A DNA stretch of 64,000 nucleotides from NCBI RefSeq assembly GCF_003437535.1, contig NZ_QSQT01000020.1:13712-77711 (forward strand), written 5' to 3'. The number at the start of each line of letters is the position of its first letter. The first letter of the stretch is position 1. Below, in pieces: positions 45,721-54,527 of the stretch. Position numbers and translations under genes: made by a program. The notes under the pieces were generated by a model. It was not told the DNA's origin. It searched no databases and worked only from the letters and a program-made list of their open reading frames with translations. The DNA is from Phocaeicola plebeius (GTDB lineage Bacteria; Bacteroidota; Bacteroidia; Bacteroidales; Bacteroidaceae).

Positions 45721-47568
45721 TTAAAAAAGTTGACTGAAAGCCTCTACCAGCTCTTTCACTACGAACGGCTGGCCTTTTACCTGATTGAACTGATGCAGGT
45801 GAATACCTTCCACTTTCATGCGGAGATAGCCTGCCAGCTGTCCCATATTTTGCTCGGCCACCACGATGGTCTTGTATTTTCGTAATACTTCGGCTGTATT
45901 TTTCGGCAACGGGTTGATGACACGGAAATGTGCCAGCGCTGCTTTCTTTCCCATGGCGTTCAACTGATCCATGGCAGAATGCAAGTGTCCGTAAGTACCT
46001 CCAAAACCTACAATCAGCAAATCGGCATCCGGATCGCCTTCCACTGTAAGCGGTGGCAATGAATCGGCAATCTTTTCTACCTTTTCGGCACGCAACTTCG
46101 TCATCAGGAAGTGGTTTTCCGGTTCCGTAGAAATGGCTCCGGTTTCGTTACTCTTTTCCAATCCTCCGATACGGTGCATAAAGCCCGGGGTACCCGGTGT
46201 AGCCCAGTAACGCACGCCTGTCTGCGGATCACGCTGGAACGGTGTCCACGAATCAGCCATTTCCAGCTTCACGTAAGGCGGACAGATGGATGGATAAGTA
46301 TTCAAATCGGGCAAACGCCATGCAGCAGAACCGTTGGCAATATAGGCATCGGTCAACAAAACGACCGGAGTCATGTGTTCCAGAGCAATCTTGCAGGCCA
46401 GATAAGCCGCATCAAAGCAGTCGGTCGGTGAAGAAGCCGCCACCACAGGCATCGGACTTTCTCCATTACGTCCGAACAGCACCTGAAGCAAGTCGGTCTG
46501 TTCCGATTTGGTCGGTAGTCCGGTAGAAGGGCCTCCACGCTGTACGTCTACAATCACCAGCGGAAGTTCCGTAATCACCGCCAGATTCATGGCCTCACTC
46601 TTCAAACAAATACCCGGTCCGGAAGTGGTCGTTACAGCCAATGCGCCGGCAAACGAAGCTCCTACAGCAGAAGCACATCCGGCAATCTCATCTTCACACT
46701 GCACCGTTTTCACGCCCAGCGATTTATGTTTGGCCAGTTCATGCAGAATATCTGTGGCCGGTGTAATCGGGTAGGAACCCAGATACAATTGCAAACCTGC
46801 TTTCTCTGCAGCCGCCATCAGACCGTATGCCGTCGCTTTATTACCGTTGATATCCATGTATTTTCCCGGCTCTTTCTGTGCCTTGCTCGGCACGGTATAG
46901 CTCATCGATACAGAAGCATGGGTATTCTCACCAAAATGATAACCGTCGTAAAGTACCTTCACATTGGCTTCGGCAATTTCCGGTTTCTTGGCAAATTTCT
47001 CGCGCAGAATTTTTTCGCCCACCTTCACATCGCGATGGAACAACCAGCATACCAATCCCAGAGCAAACATGTTCTTTGTTCGCAAGATAGACTTGTTGTC
47101 CAGCCCGCTGTCTTTCAGGCTTTCCTTACACATGGTAGTGATAGCTGCCGACACGACTTCATTCTTGATACCCAGTTCCGAGAAGGGATTTTCCAACGTA
47201 AACTTAGCCTTTTCCAGGTCACGTTTGGTAAACGAATCGGAGTCGATAATAATTACCGCCTGCGGTTTACAAAATTTATACTGTGTTTTCAAGGCTGCCG
47301 GATTCATGGCTACCAGCACATCGCACTTATCGCCCGGAGTATATACCTTTCCGGCACCAATATGCACCTGAAAGCCAGACACACCAGTCAATGAACCTTG
47401 CGGGGCGCGAATGTCCGCCGGGTAATCCGGGAATGTACTGATATCGTTTCCTTCGGTTGCCGAAATATTGGAGAACATATTTCCGGCCAGCTGCATTCCG
47501 TCACCGGAATCACCCGAGAAACGGACTACTACCTCGTCCAGTTCCTTGACAATCATTTCTTCTGCCAT
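45721..47568 (-). CDS. korA: 2-oxoacid:ferredoxin oxidoreductase subunit alpha with fused gamma domain
   Basis: The 615-aa protein carries an N-terminal gamma-type domain (about 1-190: VVVRFSGDSGDGMQLAGNMF). The alpha pyrimidine-binding domain follows (LYLGSYPITPATDILHELAK, VQCEDEIAGCASAVGASFAG, TTTSGPGICLKSEAMNLAVI). The C-terminal domain has ADLLIVGFGGTYGHLHSAMD and TIVVAEQNMGQLAGYLRMKV. This fusion is typical of KorA. It is the first gene of korAB. About 100 bp upstream lies the five-copy 22-bp palindrome array. Confidence 0.94.
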   Translation of the reverse strand: MAEEMIVKELDEVVVRFSGDSGDGMQLAGNMFSNISATEGNDISTFPDYPADIRAPQGSLTGVSGFQVHIGAGKVYTPGDKCDVLVAMNPAALKTQYKFCKPQAVIIIDSDSFTKRDLEKAKFTLENPFSELGIKNEVVSAAITTMCKESLKDSGLDNKSILRTKNMFALGLVCWLFHRDVKVGEKILREKFAKKPEIAEANVKVLYDGYHFGENTHASVSMSYTVPSKAQKEPGKYMDINGNKATAYGLMAAAEKAGLQLYLGSYPITPATDILHELAKHKSLGVKTVQCEDEIAGCASAVGASFAGALAVTTTSGPGICLKSEAMNLAVITELPLVIVDVQRGGPSTGLPTKSEQTDLLQVLFGRNGESPMPVVAASSPTDCFDAAYLACKIALEHMTPVVLLTDAYIANGSAAWRLPDLNTYPSICPPYVKLEMADSWTPFQRDPQTGVRYWATPGTPGFMHRIGGLEKSNETGAISTEPENHFLMTKLRAEKVEKIADSLPPLTVEGDPDADLLIVGFGGTYGHLHSAMDQLNAMGKKAALAHFRVINPLPKNTAEVLRKYKTIVVAEQNMGQLAGYLRMKVEGIHLHQFNQVKGQPFVVKELVEAFSQLF

Positions 47569-47670
47569 ATCGTATTTATTTAAAGTTCACAAAATCAATT
47601 TTGGCAAAATTGGGGAAGTTCCGTAAAAAAACAAAATAAATCGGGAGATATTTTCTGCAACCTCTCAAAA

Positions 47671-47780
47671 AACGCAAGTGCATTTGATATAAAACGCAAG
47701 GGCGTTTCACTTCAAACGCAAGGACGTTTGATCTTAAACGCAAGTGCGTTTTGGATTGAACGCAAGTGCGTTTTTTCACA
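47671..47780. repeat. Tandem 22-bp imperfect palindromes, 5 copies, upstream of korA
   Basis: AACGCAAG recurs at exactly 47671, 47693, 47715, 47737 and 47759. It is followed by a right arm TGCATT, GGCGTT, GACGTT, TGCGTT and TGCGTT. Copies 4 and 5 are perfect palindromes AACGCA-AG-TGCGTT. The left half is invariant and the right arm varies. The 3' spacer of each unit is AT-rich and divergent. The remainder of the 498-bp spacer (47569-48066) has no gene; the sppA promoter is at its right end. Confidence 0.9.
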
Positions 47781-48010
47781 CTCGTCAATACGCAGACCTT
47801 CACGATGGATTAAGATTGTATAACAAACTAAATATCAAACAATTATAAATCAACAATAAATTTTGCAGCAGACTATTGAATCAAGCCCTCAGCACCACCT
47901 TATTATATTATACTATAAAAATTCCTTCAAAAACTACCTAAAATAAATTTAAAATCAAATCTAAGAGCATAATCACCGCTCTGTAAAAAAGAAATTTACC
48001 CTCTTGTATT

Positions 48011-48041
48011 TTTGCTTTCTCAGGCAAAAAGAATAACTTTG
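48011..48041 (+). promoter_or_regulatory. Bacteroides-type promoter of the sppA operon
   Basis: TTTG (48011-48014) and TAACTTTG (48034-48041) are separated by exactly 19 bp, a full match to the Bacteroides -33/-7 consensus. The sppA ATG is 26 bp downstream. Confidence 0.8.
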
Positions 48042-48066
48042 TTTACTAATCTAAAAACGACTGACA

Positions 48067-49827
48067 ATGAAAGAATTTCTTCGAAGCACCCTGGCCACCA
48101 TTACGGGTGTACTGATTTGCGGGTTTATCTTTATCATCTTAGGTGTCACCATGCTGGCAGGATTTGTAGCTTCCTCTGAAAGCGAAACCATAGTCATGCC
48201 CAATTCTGTTTTTACGCTTGAGCTGAAAGGCACTGTTCAGGAACGCTATCAGCCCAGTCCAGTAGACCAGTTCTTTGAGGACCAGATTTCCACATACGGA
48301 CTGGAAGATATTCTAAATTCTATCCAGAAAGCTAAAGAAGACGAACAGATTAAGGGTATCTACTTGCATACTGGAGCATTGACATGTTCTACAGCCTCTT
48401 TGCAGGCCATTCATCGTGCACTGGCTGATTTCAAGCAGAGTGGCAAATTCCTGATTGCCTATGCCGACATGTACACACAGGGCGGTTATTATCTGGCCAG
48501 CGTAGCTGACAAGGTAATTGTAAACCCTGTAGGAAGTCTCTCCTGGCACGGACTGGCCAGCGAAACTATGTTCCTGAAAGATTTTCTGGCCAAAATCGGA
48601 GTTAAAATGCAGATTTTCCGTGTGGGTACATACAAATCGGCTGTCGAACCGATGACCAATACCGAAATGAGTCCGGCCAACCGTGAACAAACACAGGCCT
48701 TTCTGGAATCTACCTGGAAGAGCATTGTGAGCGATGTAGCTGCTTCCAGAAATATTTCGGTCGATTCCCTAAACTTATTAGCTGACCAGAATATGGACTT
48801 ACGCCCAGCCGAAGACTACGTGCGCTGCGGACTGGCCGACACTTTAATGTATAAGGATGAAGTGCTTAGCTACCTGAAATCCCTCGCCGGACTGACCGAA
48901 GAAGATAATCTTCAGACCCTGAGTCTGGACGAAATGACTCGTGTAAAATCAGTCACTCCGAAAAGCAAGACAAGAGACGTGGTAGCCGTTTATTATGCTT
49001 ACGGAGAAATTGACAACGGCTCTTCATACGACGAAGGTATTAACTCCGAGAAAGTAGCGAAGGATTTACGCGATTTGCGTAAAGACAAGAACGTAAAAGC
49101 GGTCGTGCTTCGCGTGAACTCTCCGGGAGGAAGTGCCTATGGTTCGGAACAGATTTGGCGTGAAGTGACCTTGCTGAAAGCTGAAAAACCGGTCGTCGTA
49201 TCCATGGGTGACTATGCAGCTTCCGGCGGTTACTACATTTCTTGCGCTGCCAACAAAATCGTAGCTGAACCGACTACTCTGACCGGTTCCATCGGCATCT
49301 TCGGTATGATGCCCGACGCTTCAGAATTACTGACCAATAAACTGGGACTTCATTTTGATGGAGTCAAGACACATAAAATGGCCGACATGGGCAGCATGAG
49401 CCGCCCGTTCAATGCGGAAGAATCGGCCCTAATGCAACAAATGGTGAACCAAGGATATGCCTTGTTTACCAAACGCTGTGCCGAAGGACGAAATATTCCG
49501 TTAGAGGAGCTCTGCAAGATTGCGGAAGGCCGCGTATGGACCGGAAGCATGGCTAAGGAGCTGAAACTGGTAGACGAACTGGGGGGACTGGATACTGCCA
49601 TCCAGCTGGCTGCCGAACTGGGTAAAGTAAAAGACTATAAACTGAAAAGCTACCCGACTAAGCAGGATTTCCTGACAGAACTGCTGAATACCCGCGCTGA
49701 CCGTTACATTCACAGCCAGTTGCAGGAAACATTCGGTGAATATTATCAAGGTTTTGAATGGTTGCGCCACGTGGAACAGTCTGACCGCCTGCAAGCCCGT
49801 TTGCCATTCAACATGCGTATCCAATAA
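48067..49827 (+). CDS. sppA: Signal peptide peptidase SppA, 67K type
   Basis: The 586-aa inner-membrane serine protease degrades cleaved signal peptides. An N-terminal helix (TLATITGVLICGFIFIILGV) anchors it. Two S49 domains follow. The first carries the Lys-side motif (FLIAYADMYTQGGYYLASVA) and the second the nucleophile Ser in VVVSMGDYAASGGYYISCAA. GRVWTGSMAKELKLVDELGG is typical of the family. It is first in an operon sppA-lpxK-pnp-thiL with a consensus promoter. Confidence 0.95.
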   Translation: MKEFLRSTLATITGVLICGFIFIILGVTMLAGFVASSESETIVMPNSVFTLELKGTVQERYQPSPVDQFFEDQISTYGLEDILNSIQKAKEDEQIKGIYLHTGALTCSTASLQAIHRALADFKQSGKFLIAYADMYTQGGYYLASVADKVIVNPVGSLSWHGLASETMFLKDFLAKIGVKMQIFRVGTYKSAVEPMTNTEMSPANREQTQAFLESTWKSIVSDVAASRNISVDSLNLLADQNMDLRPAEDYVRCGLADTLMYKDEVLSYLKSLAGLTEEDNLQTLSLDEMTRVKSVTPKSKTRDVVAVYYAYGEIDNGSSYDEGINSEKVAKDLRDLRKDKNVKAVVLRVNSPGGSAYGSEQIWREVTLLKAEKPVVVSMGDYAASGGYYISCAANKIVAEPTTLTGSIGIFGMMPDASELLTNKLGLHFDGVKTHKMADMGSMSRPFNAEESALMQQMVNQGYALFTKRCAEGRNIPLEELCKIAEGRVWTGSMAKELKLVDELGGLDTAIQLAAELGKVKDYKLKSYPTKQDFLTELLNTRADRYIHSQLQETFGEYYQGFEWLRHVEQSDRLQARLPFNMRIQ

Positions 49828-49842
49828 GCAGGAGGCGCATTC

Positions 49843-50943
49843 ATGAGCGGAAAATGCAAAATATATTGGGGGCTATGGCCCTTCAGTGTCCTCTTCGGCA
49901 TCGGTGTGAGGGTGCGGAATCTCTTGTTCGATGTGGGATGGCTCCACGAAGAACGTTTTCCGTTACCTGTCATCTGCATCGGTAACCTGACTGTAGGCGG
50001 CACCGGGAAAACTCCTCACACGGAATACCTCATCCGGCTGTTGCAGAACTCGTTCCGGCTGGCCGTACTAAGCCGGGGCTACAAGCGGAAATCTAAAGGT
50101 TTCGTGCTGGCCTCTTCTACCTCCCGGATGGAAGACATCGGTGACGAGCCTTACCAGATGGCCCGCAAGTTTCCCGCCATTCACGTAGCCGTAGATGGAG
50201 ACCGCTGCCGGGGTATCCGCCAGCTTACCTCTCCGCAAGGAGCACCCGATACGGAAGTCATCCTGCTGGACGATGCCTTTCAACACCGCTATGTACGACC
50301 GGGACTGCGCATTCTGCTGATGGATTACCATCGCCCTGTGGAATGTGACCAGCTTCTTCCTGCCGGACGCCTTCGGGAACCAGCCAGTGGAAAGAAAAGG
50401 GCCGATTTGCTCATCGTCACGAAATGTCCGCCTACCCTCAGCCTGGAGGAATGCGAACGTATCCGACAACGCATACAGCTACTTCCGCATCAGGAAGTGT
50501 TTTTCACTACCCTGGCCTACGGAAAGTTGTATCCCTTATTTATGGATGCTCCTACCCAACCCCTGGATGTGTTAAAAGATAAAGAAGTGCTGCTGGTCAC
50601 CGGCATTGCCTCACCGGCACCACTAATGGAGGAAGTCGGCCGACACGCTGCTCGTATCACTCCGCTGCTCTTCGGCGACCATCACAATTTTGACGGTGCC
50701 GATATGCAACAGATTGCACAGCAGTTCCACAAGCTGCCGGAAACCCGCCGCCTCATCCTGACCACCGAGAAGGATGCTTCACGGCTTATCGGTCATCCGC
50801 AGCTCTGCGAAGAACTGAAACCCTATATTTACGTGCTCCCTATAGAAGTGGAGTTTCTGCACAAAGGAGAACTAGTATTTAACCCTAAAATCATTGAGTA
50901 TGTTAGAAAAAATTCAAGAAACAGCTGCCTTTCTGAAGGCTAA
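49843..50943 (+). CDS. lpxK: Tetraacyldisaccharide 4'-kinase
   Basis: LpxK phosphorylates the lipid A precursor at the 4' position at the inner membrane. The 366-aa protein has an N-terminal amphipathic helix, the P-loop ICIGNLTVGGTGKTPHTEYL, LAVLSRGYKRKSKGFVLAS, IGDEPYQMARKFPAIHVAVD and the Asp-rich VILLDDAFQHRYVRPGLRIL. It starts 15 bp after sppA. Its last 44 bases overlap the start of the purine nucleoside phosphorylase gene in another frame. Confidence 0.95.
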   Translation: MSGKCKIYWGLWPFSVLFGIGVRVRNLLFDVGWLHEERFPLPVICIGNLTVGGTGKTPHTEYLIRLLQNSFRLAVLSRGYKRKSKGFVLASSTSRMEDIGDEPYQMARKFPAIHVAVDGDRCRGIRQLTSPQGAPDTEVILLDDAFQHRYVRPGLRILLMDYHRPVECDQLLPAGRLREPASGKKRADLLIVTKCPPTLSLEECERIRQRIQLLPHQEVFFTTLAYGKLYPLFMDAPTQPLDVLKDKEVLLVTGIASPAPLMEEVGRHAARITPLLFGDHHNFDGADMQQIAQQFHKLPETRRLILTTEKDASRLIGHPQLCEELKPYIYVLPIEVEFLHKGELVFNPKIIEYVRKNSRNSCLSEG

Positions 50944-51709
50944 AATGCACACTCACCCCGAAACAGCCATCATCCTGGGTACAGGATTGGGCAGTCTGGT
51001 GCACGAAATCACCGACAAGTATGAAATCAACTATTCGGAAATCCCGAATTTCCCGGTTTCAACCGTCGAAGGACACAGCGGGAAACTGATTTTCGGGAAA
51101 CTGGGTAACAAGGATATCATGGCCATGCAGGGACGCTTTCATTTTTATGAAGGCTACTCCATGAAGGAAGTGACTTTCCCCGTACGCGTGATGCGTGAGC
51201 TGGGCATCAAGACCCTCTTCGTATCGAATGCTGCAGGAGGTACCAACCCCGACTTTGAAATCGGTGACCTGATGATTATTACTGACCACATCAATCTCTT
51301 CCCGGAACATCCGCTTCGTGGGAAGAATATCGAATACGGACCACGCTTCCCGGATATGAGTGAAGCTTACTCCAAAAAACTGATTGCAAAAGCCCTGGAA
51401 ATTGCTCAGGAAAAAGGCATCAAGGTGCAACAAGGCGTGTACCTCGGTACGCAAGGTCCTACGTTCGAAACTCCGTCGGAATATAAGATGTTCCACATTT
51501 TAGGTGCTGATGCCGTAGGAATGTCTACCGTACCAGAAGTAATTGTAGCCAACCATTGCGGCATTAAGGTATTCGGCGTATCAGTCATCACCGACTTGGG
51601 CGTGGAAGGAAAGATTGTGGAAGTATCACACGCAGAAGTGCAGAAGGCTGCCGACGAAGCACAGCCTCGCATGACAACCATTATGAGAGAACTTATCAAC
51701 AGAGCGTAA
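50900..51709 (+). CDS. punA: Purine nucleoside phosphorylase I
   Basis: The enzyme cleaves inosine and guanosine to base and ribose-1-phosphate. I start at the ATG 50900 (MLEKIQETAAFLKAKMHTHP), 269 aa; a TTG two codons earlier is also open. It has the phosphate-binding AIILGTGLGSLVHEI, the purine site MAMQGRFHFYEGYSMKEVTF, VSNAAGGTNPDFEIGDLMII and TFETPSEYKMFHILGADAVG with MSTVPEVIVANHCGIKVFGV. The start lies inside lpxK, which suggests translational coupling. Confidence 0.94.
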   Translation: MLEKIQETAAFLKAKMHTHPETAIILGTGLGSLVHEITDKYEINYSEIPNFPVSTVEGHSGKLIFGKLGNKDIMAMQGRFHFYEGYSMKEVTFPVRVMRELGIKTLFVSNAAGGTNPDFEIGDLMIITDHINLFPEHPLRGKNIEYGPRFPDMSEAYSKKLIAKALEIAQEKGIKVQQGVYLGTQGPTFETPSEYKMFHILGADAVGMSTVPEVIVANHCGIKVFGVSVITDLGVEGKIVEVSHAEVQKAADEAQPRMTTIMRELINRA

Positions 51710-51716
51710 AAATACT

Positions 51717-52754
51717 ATGCACGAAGGAAACAGAACAGAAATTTCAACGTTGGGTGAATTTGGGCTTATCAAGCACCTCACCCAAGATATTAAATTACAG
51801 AATCCGGAAACGAAATACGGTGTGGGCGACGATGCCGCCGTACTGGAATTTTCCGACAAGCAGGTACTGGTCACTACCGACCTACTGATGGAAGGTGTAC
51901 ACTTTGACCTGGTATATACCCCGCTGAAGCACCTGGGATACAAATCAGCCATGGTGAACTTCTCCGATATTTACGCCATGAACGGTACTCCGAAGCAGAT
52001 TACCGTATCACTGGCTGTATCCAAACGCTTCTGCATCGAAGACCTGGAAGATTTCTACGACGGACTGAAACTGGCTTGTGCACAGCATCAGGTAGACCTT
52101 GTAGGAGGTGACACCACTTCTTCCGTTACAGGGCTGGCCATTTCCATCACCTGCATTGGAGAAGCCGATAAAGACAAGGTGGTATACCGCAACGGCGCCA
52201 AAGAAACTGACCTGATCTGCGTATCAGGTGATTTGGGAGCTGCTTACATGGGACTTCAGCTGATGGAACGGGAAAAAGCCGTGTTCCAGGGCGAAAAAGA
52301 TGTACAGCCAGACTTTGCCGGCAAAGAATACTTGCTGGAACGCTTCTTGAAACCGGAAGCCCGCAAGGATATTGTAGAAAGCCTGGCTAAAGCCGGCATC
52401 AAACCCACTGCCATGATGGACATCTCCGACGGATTGTCATCTGAGCTGATGCACATCTGCTCACAAAGCCATGCCGGTTGCCGCGTGTACGAAGAACGCA
52501 TTCCGATTGACTATCAGACAGCCGTAATGGCCGAAGAATTCAACATGAACCTAAGCACTTGTGCACTGAACGGCGGCGAAGATTACGAACTGCTCTTCAC
52601 GGTACCGTTGACCGCGCACGAAGTCGTTTCTCAGATGAAAGACGTGAAAGTCATCGGTCACATCACCAAACCCGAACTAGGATGCGCCCTTGTGACTCGT
52701 GACGGAAATGAACTTGAGTTGAAAGCACAAGGCTGGAATCCCTTGAAAGGATAA
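51717..52754 (+). CDS. thiL: Thiamine-monophosphate kinase
   Basis: ThiL makes thiamine diphosphate from thiamine monophosphate and ATP. The 345-aa protein has the metal-binding motif GVGDDAAVLEFSDKQVLVTT, VHFDLVYTPLKHLGYKSAMV, NFSDIYAMNGTPKQITVSLA, DLVGGDTTSSVTGLAISITC, MMDISDGLSSELMHICSQSH and NGGEDYELLFTVPL. It is 7 bp after the phosphorylase gene, last in the operon, and followed by a strong terminator. ThDP is also the cofactor of the nearby KorB, but the two are not in one transcript. Confidence 0.95.
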   Translation: MHEGNRTEISTLGEFGLIKHLTQDIKLQNPETKYGVGDDAAVLEFSDKQVLVTTDLLMEGVHFDLVYTPLKHLGYKSAMVNFSDIYAMNGTPKQITVSLAVSKRFCIEDLEDFYDGLKLACAQHQVDLVGGDTTSSVTGLAISITCIGEADKDKVVYRNGAKETDLICVSGDLGAAYMGLQLMEREKAVFQGEKDVQPDFAGKEYLLERFLKPEARKDIVESLAKAGIKPTAMMDISDGLSSELMHICSQSHAGCRVYEERIPIDYQTAVMAEEFNMNLSTCALNGGEDYELLFTVPLTAHEVVSQMKDVKVIGHITKPELGCALVTRDGNELELKAQGWNPLKG

Positions 52755-52775
52755 AGTTCTTTTATAAACTAAATT

Positions 52776-52832
52776 AAAACCTTCCTTTTTCAATCTCCGA
52801 TTTTATTTCGGTCTGAAAAAGGAAGGTTTTTA
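52776..52832 (+). terminator. Strong intrinsic terminator after thiL
   Basis: AAAACCTTCCTTTTTCA pairs perfectly with TGAAAAAGGAAGGTTTT (52814-52830) and ends in a T-run. Confidence 0.9.
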
Positions 52833-52927
52833 AGGTTATTATCGGTACTTTTCCCACAAAAATGCCGTTTTTTGCACAAAAATCGTATTTTTTCTGCTGA
52901 AATGTTTGCAAGTTCCAAAAGTTTGCG

Positions 52928-52935
52928 TACCTTTG
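52928..52935 (+). promoter_or_regulatory. Candidate -7 element of tRNA-Phe
   Basis: TACCTTTG matches TAnnTTTG, 42 bp before the tRNA 5' end. No TTTG is found at the ideal -33 distance. Confidence 0.5.
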
Positions 52936-52977
52936 CAACCGCAATCGAGAAACATTGGTTGCAAACATAAAAATGCT

Positions 52978-53050
52978 GGTGCCATAGCTCAGTTGGTAGA
53001 GCAAAGGACTGAAAATCCTTGTGTCCCCGGTTCGATTCCTGGTGGCACCA
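52978..53050 (+). tRNA. trnF: tRNA-Phe (anticodon GAA)
   Basis: Acceptor stem GGTGCCA pairs with TGGCACC, the D-arm contains AGCTCAGTTGGTAGAGC, and anticodon stem AAGGA/TCCTT frames loop CTGAAAA with GAA at 53011-53013. T-loop is TTCGATT. CCA is not encoded beyond discriminator A53050. The T-stem CCCGG/CCTGG has one C-U mismatch in its middle. Its 3' end is the integration site of the mobile element; the 15-bp att core includes part of the T-stem and the acceptor strand. Confidence 0.96.
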
Positions 53051-53053
53051 CTT
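53039..53053. repeat. attL core of the tRNA-Phe element
   Basis: CTGGTGGCACCACTT, identical to 63846-63860. It covers the T-stem 3' strand, the acceptor 3' strand, the discriminator and three bases downstream. Confidence 0.9.
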
Positions 53054-53074
53054 TTTAAGAAAGAAAAACGATGT

Positions 53075-53109
53075 AAATCCCTGAATTTCAAAGAAGTTCA
53101 GGGATTTTT
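53075..53109 (+). terminator. Intrinsic terminator just inside attL
   Basis: AAATCCCTGAA (53075-53085) pairs perfectly with TTCAGGGATTT (53097-53107) and runs into T residues. The element thus brings a replacement terminator for tRNA-Phe; the original one is displaced to 63861-63896. Confidence 0.85.
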
Positions 53110-53157
53110 CTTTTCCAAGAATAGGCAAAATTAGTGGGATTGAAGCAAACCATACGT

Positions 53158-53173
53158 CCTTATTCAAGGGACT
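53158..53173. repeat. Left copy of a 16-bp subterminal direct repeat of the element
   Basis: CCTTATTCAAGGGACT, identical to 63769-63784 near the other end, in the same orientation. Candidate arm-type integrase or accessory-factor site. Confidence 0.7.
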
Positions 53174-53272
53174 GTTTTCAAAAGCCCGGAATGTTCCACT
53201 GCGAAGTATTTACTTCATTCTTTTACAGCACGTTGCACTATTTTACATAACAGGGTTCTCGGTTCGATTTCC

Positions 53273-53280
53273 TAACTTTG
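53273..53280 (+). promoter_or_regulatory. Candidate -7 element of the integrase gene
   Basis: TAACTTTG matches TAnnTTTG and lies 21 bp before the integrase ATG at 53302. Confidence 0.5.
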
Positions 53281-53301
53281 TATCATTAAAAATTGAGCCG
53301 T

Positions 53302-54519
53302 ATGGAAAGAAAAAGATTCAGCGTGTTGTTCTTCATCAAGCGTAGCAAACTGTTAAAAAACGGGGAAGCGCCCGTGCGTGTGCGTGTCACTTATGACCGC
53401 CTATACGTGGAACTTCAACTAAAGCGGAGCGTAAAAGTCCCACTTTGGTCGCAGGAAAAAGAGAAATCGACAGGCAAAGACCGAAACTCCGTAGAACTTA
53501 ACCATTACATTGACGCCCTGCGTGTGAAATTCTATCAGATTTACCAAGATTTGGAACTGGAGGGAAAGATTATCTCCGCACGTGCCATAGTGAACCGCTA
53601 TCAGGGAAAGGACGAAACTTTCAAGTCATTGCATAATGTATTCAAGGAACATAACGACAACTGCCGGAAGCTAATCGGGACGGACTATGCCGACATCACC
53701 GTAAGACGTTACGACAATTGCCTTAAATACCTCATGGAACTGGTTAGACGGGATTACAAGGTAGATGATATGTTACTGCGTGAGGTAAACGGGGAACTGG
53801 TACGCAAATTCGATTTATACCTAAAGACGGAGAAGCATTGCGCACAGAATACCGTTATCCGGTACATGAAATGTTTTAAGAAAGTGATAAACCTTGCCAT
53901 TGCTAACGAGTGGCTGACAAAGAACCCGTTTGCCGGAATCAAGTTTCACGAGGTGGAGGTAAACAAACAGTTTCTAAGCCAAGCCGAGATAAACCGGATA
54001 TGGCAGAAAGAGTTCAGGATTGAACGGCTGGAACTGGTACGGGATGTTTTTATCTTCTGCGTATATACCGGGCTGGCATTCATAGACGTGTATAACTTGC
54101 GCCCCGAACACATTTCAGAGGACAATAACGGCAACCTGTGGATAGTGAAACCCCGTGAAAAAACAAACAATATCTGCAACATCCCGCTTTTGAGCATTCC
54201 CAAACAGATACTTGAAAAGTATAAGGATAACCCCTACTGCATGGATAAAGGAACTTTGTTGCCCGTTCCCTGCAATCAGAAGATGAACAGCTACCTGAAA
54301 GAGATTGCCGACTTATGCGGTATTAAAAAGAACCTGACCACGCACACAGCCCGGCACAGTTTCGCTTCGGTTATCGCACTGGCTAACAACGTGTCACTGC
54401 CGAACGTGGCTAAAATGCTGGGGCATTCATCCACCCGAATGACGCAGCATTATGCGAAAGTATTAGACCAAACGATACTAAGGGATATGCAAGCCGTTGA
54501 GAAACAGCTATCCATATAA
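53302..54519 (+). CDS. int: Tyrosine recombinase (integrase) of the mobile element
   Basis: The 405-aa protein starts MERKRFSVLFFIKRSKLLKN, an arm-DNA-binding domain typical of Bacteroidetes integrases, followed by a SAM-like core-binding domain (DITVRRYDNCLKYLMELVRR). The catalytic domain has HTARHSFASVIALANNVSLP (HxxR), KMLGHSSTRMTQHYAK with the second His and the nucleophile Tyr. The first catalytic Arg, expected in TGLRxxD, is Ala in FCVYTGLAFIDVYNL. A missing Arg I is known in IntDOT, so the enzyme may still be active. A TTG nine bases upstream is also open. Confidence 0.95.
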   Translation: MERKRFSVLFFIKRSKLLKNGEAPVRVRVTYDRLYVELQLKRSVKVPLWSQEKEKSTGKDRNSVELNHYIDALRVKFYQIYQDLELEGKIISARAIVNRYQGKDETFKSLHNVFKEHNDNCRKLIGTDYADITVRRYDNCLKYLMELVRRDYKVDDMLLREVNGELVRKFDLYLKTEKHCAQNTVIRYMKCFKKVINLAIANEWLTKNPFAGIKFHEVEVNKQFLSQAEINRIWQKEFRIERLELVRDVFIFCVYTGLAFIDVYNLRPEHISEDNNGNLWIVKPREKTNNICNIPLLSIPKQILEKYKDNPYCMDKGTLLPVPCNQKMNSYLKEIADLCGIKKNLTTHTARHSFASVIALANNVSLPNVAKMLGHSSTRMTQHYAKVLDQTILRDMQAVEKQLSI

Positions 54520-54527
54520 CCACGAAG

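Noticed and set aside
46726..47394. Plus-strand 222-codon open frame
   Set aside because: It lies entirely opposite korA, whose domains and motifs are unambiguous.
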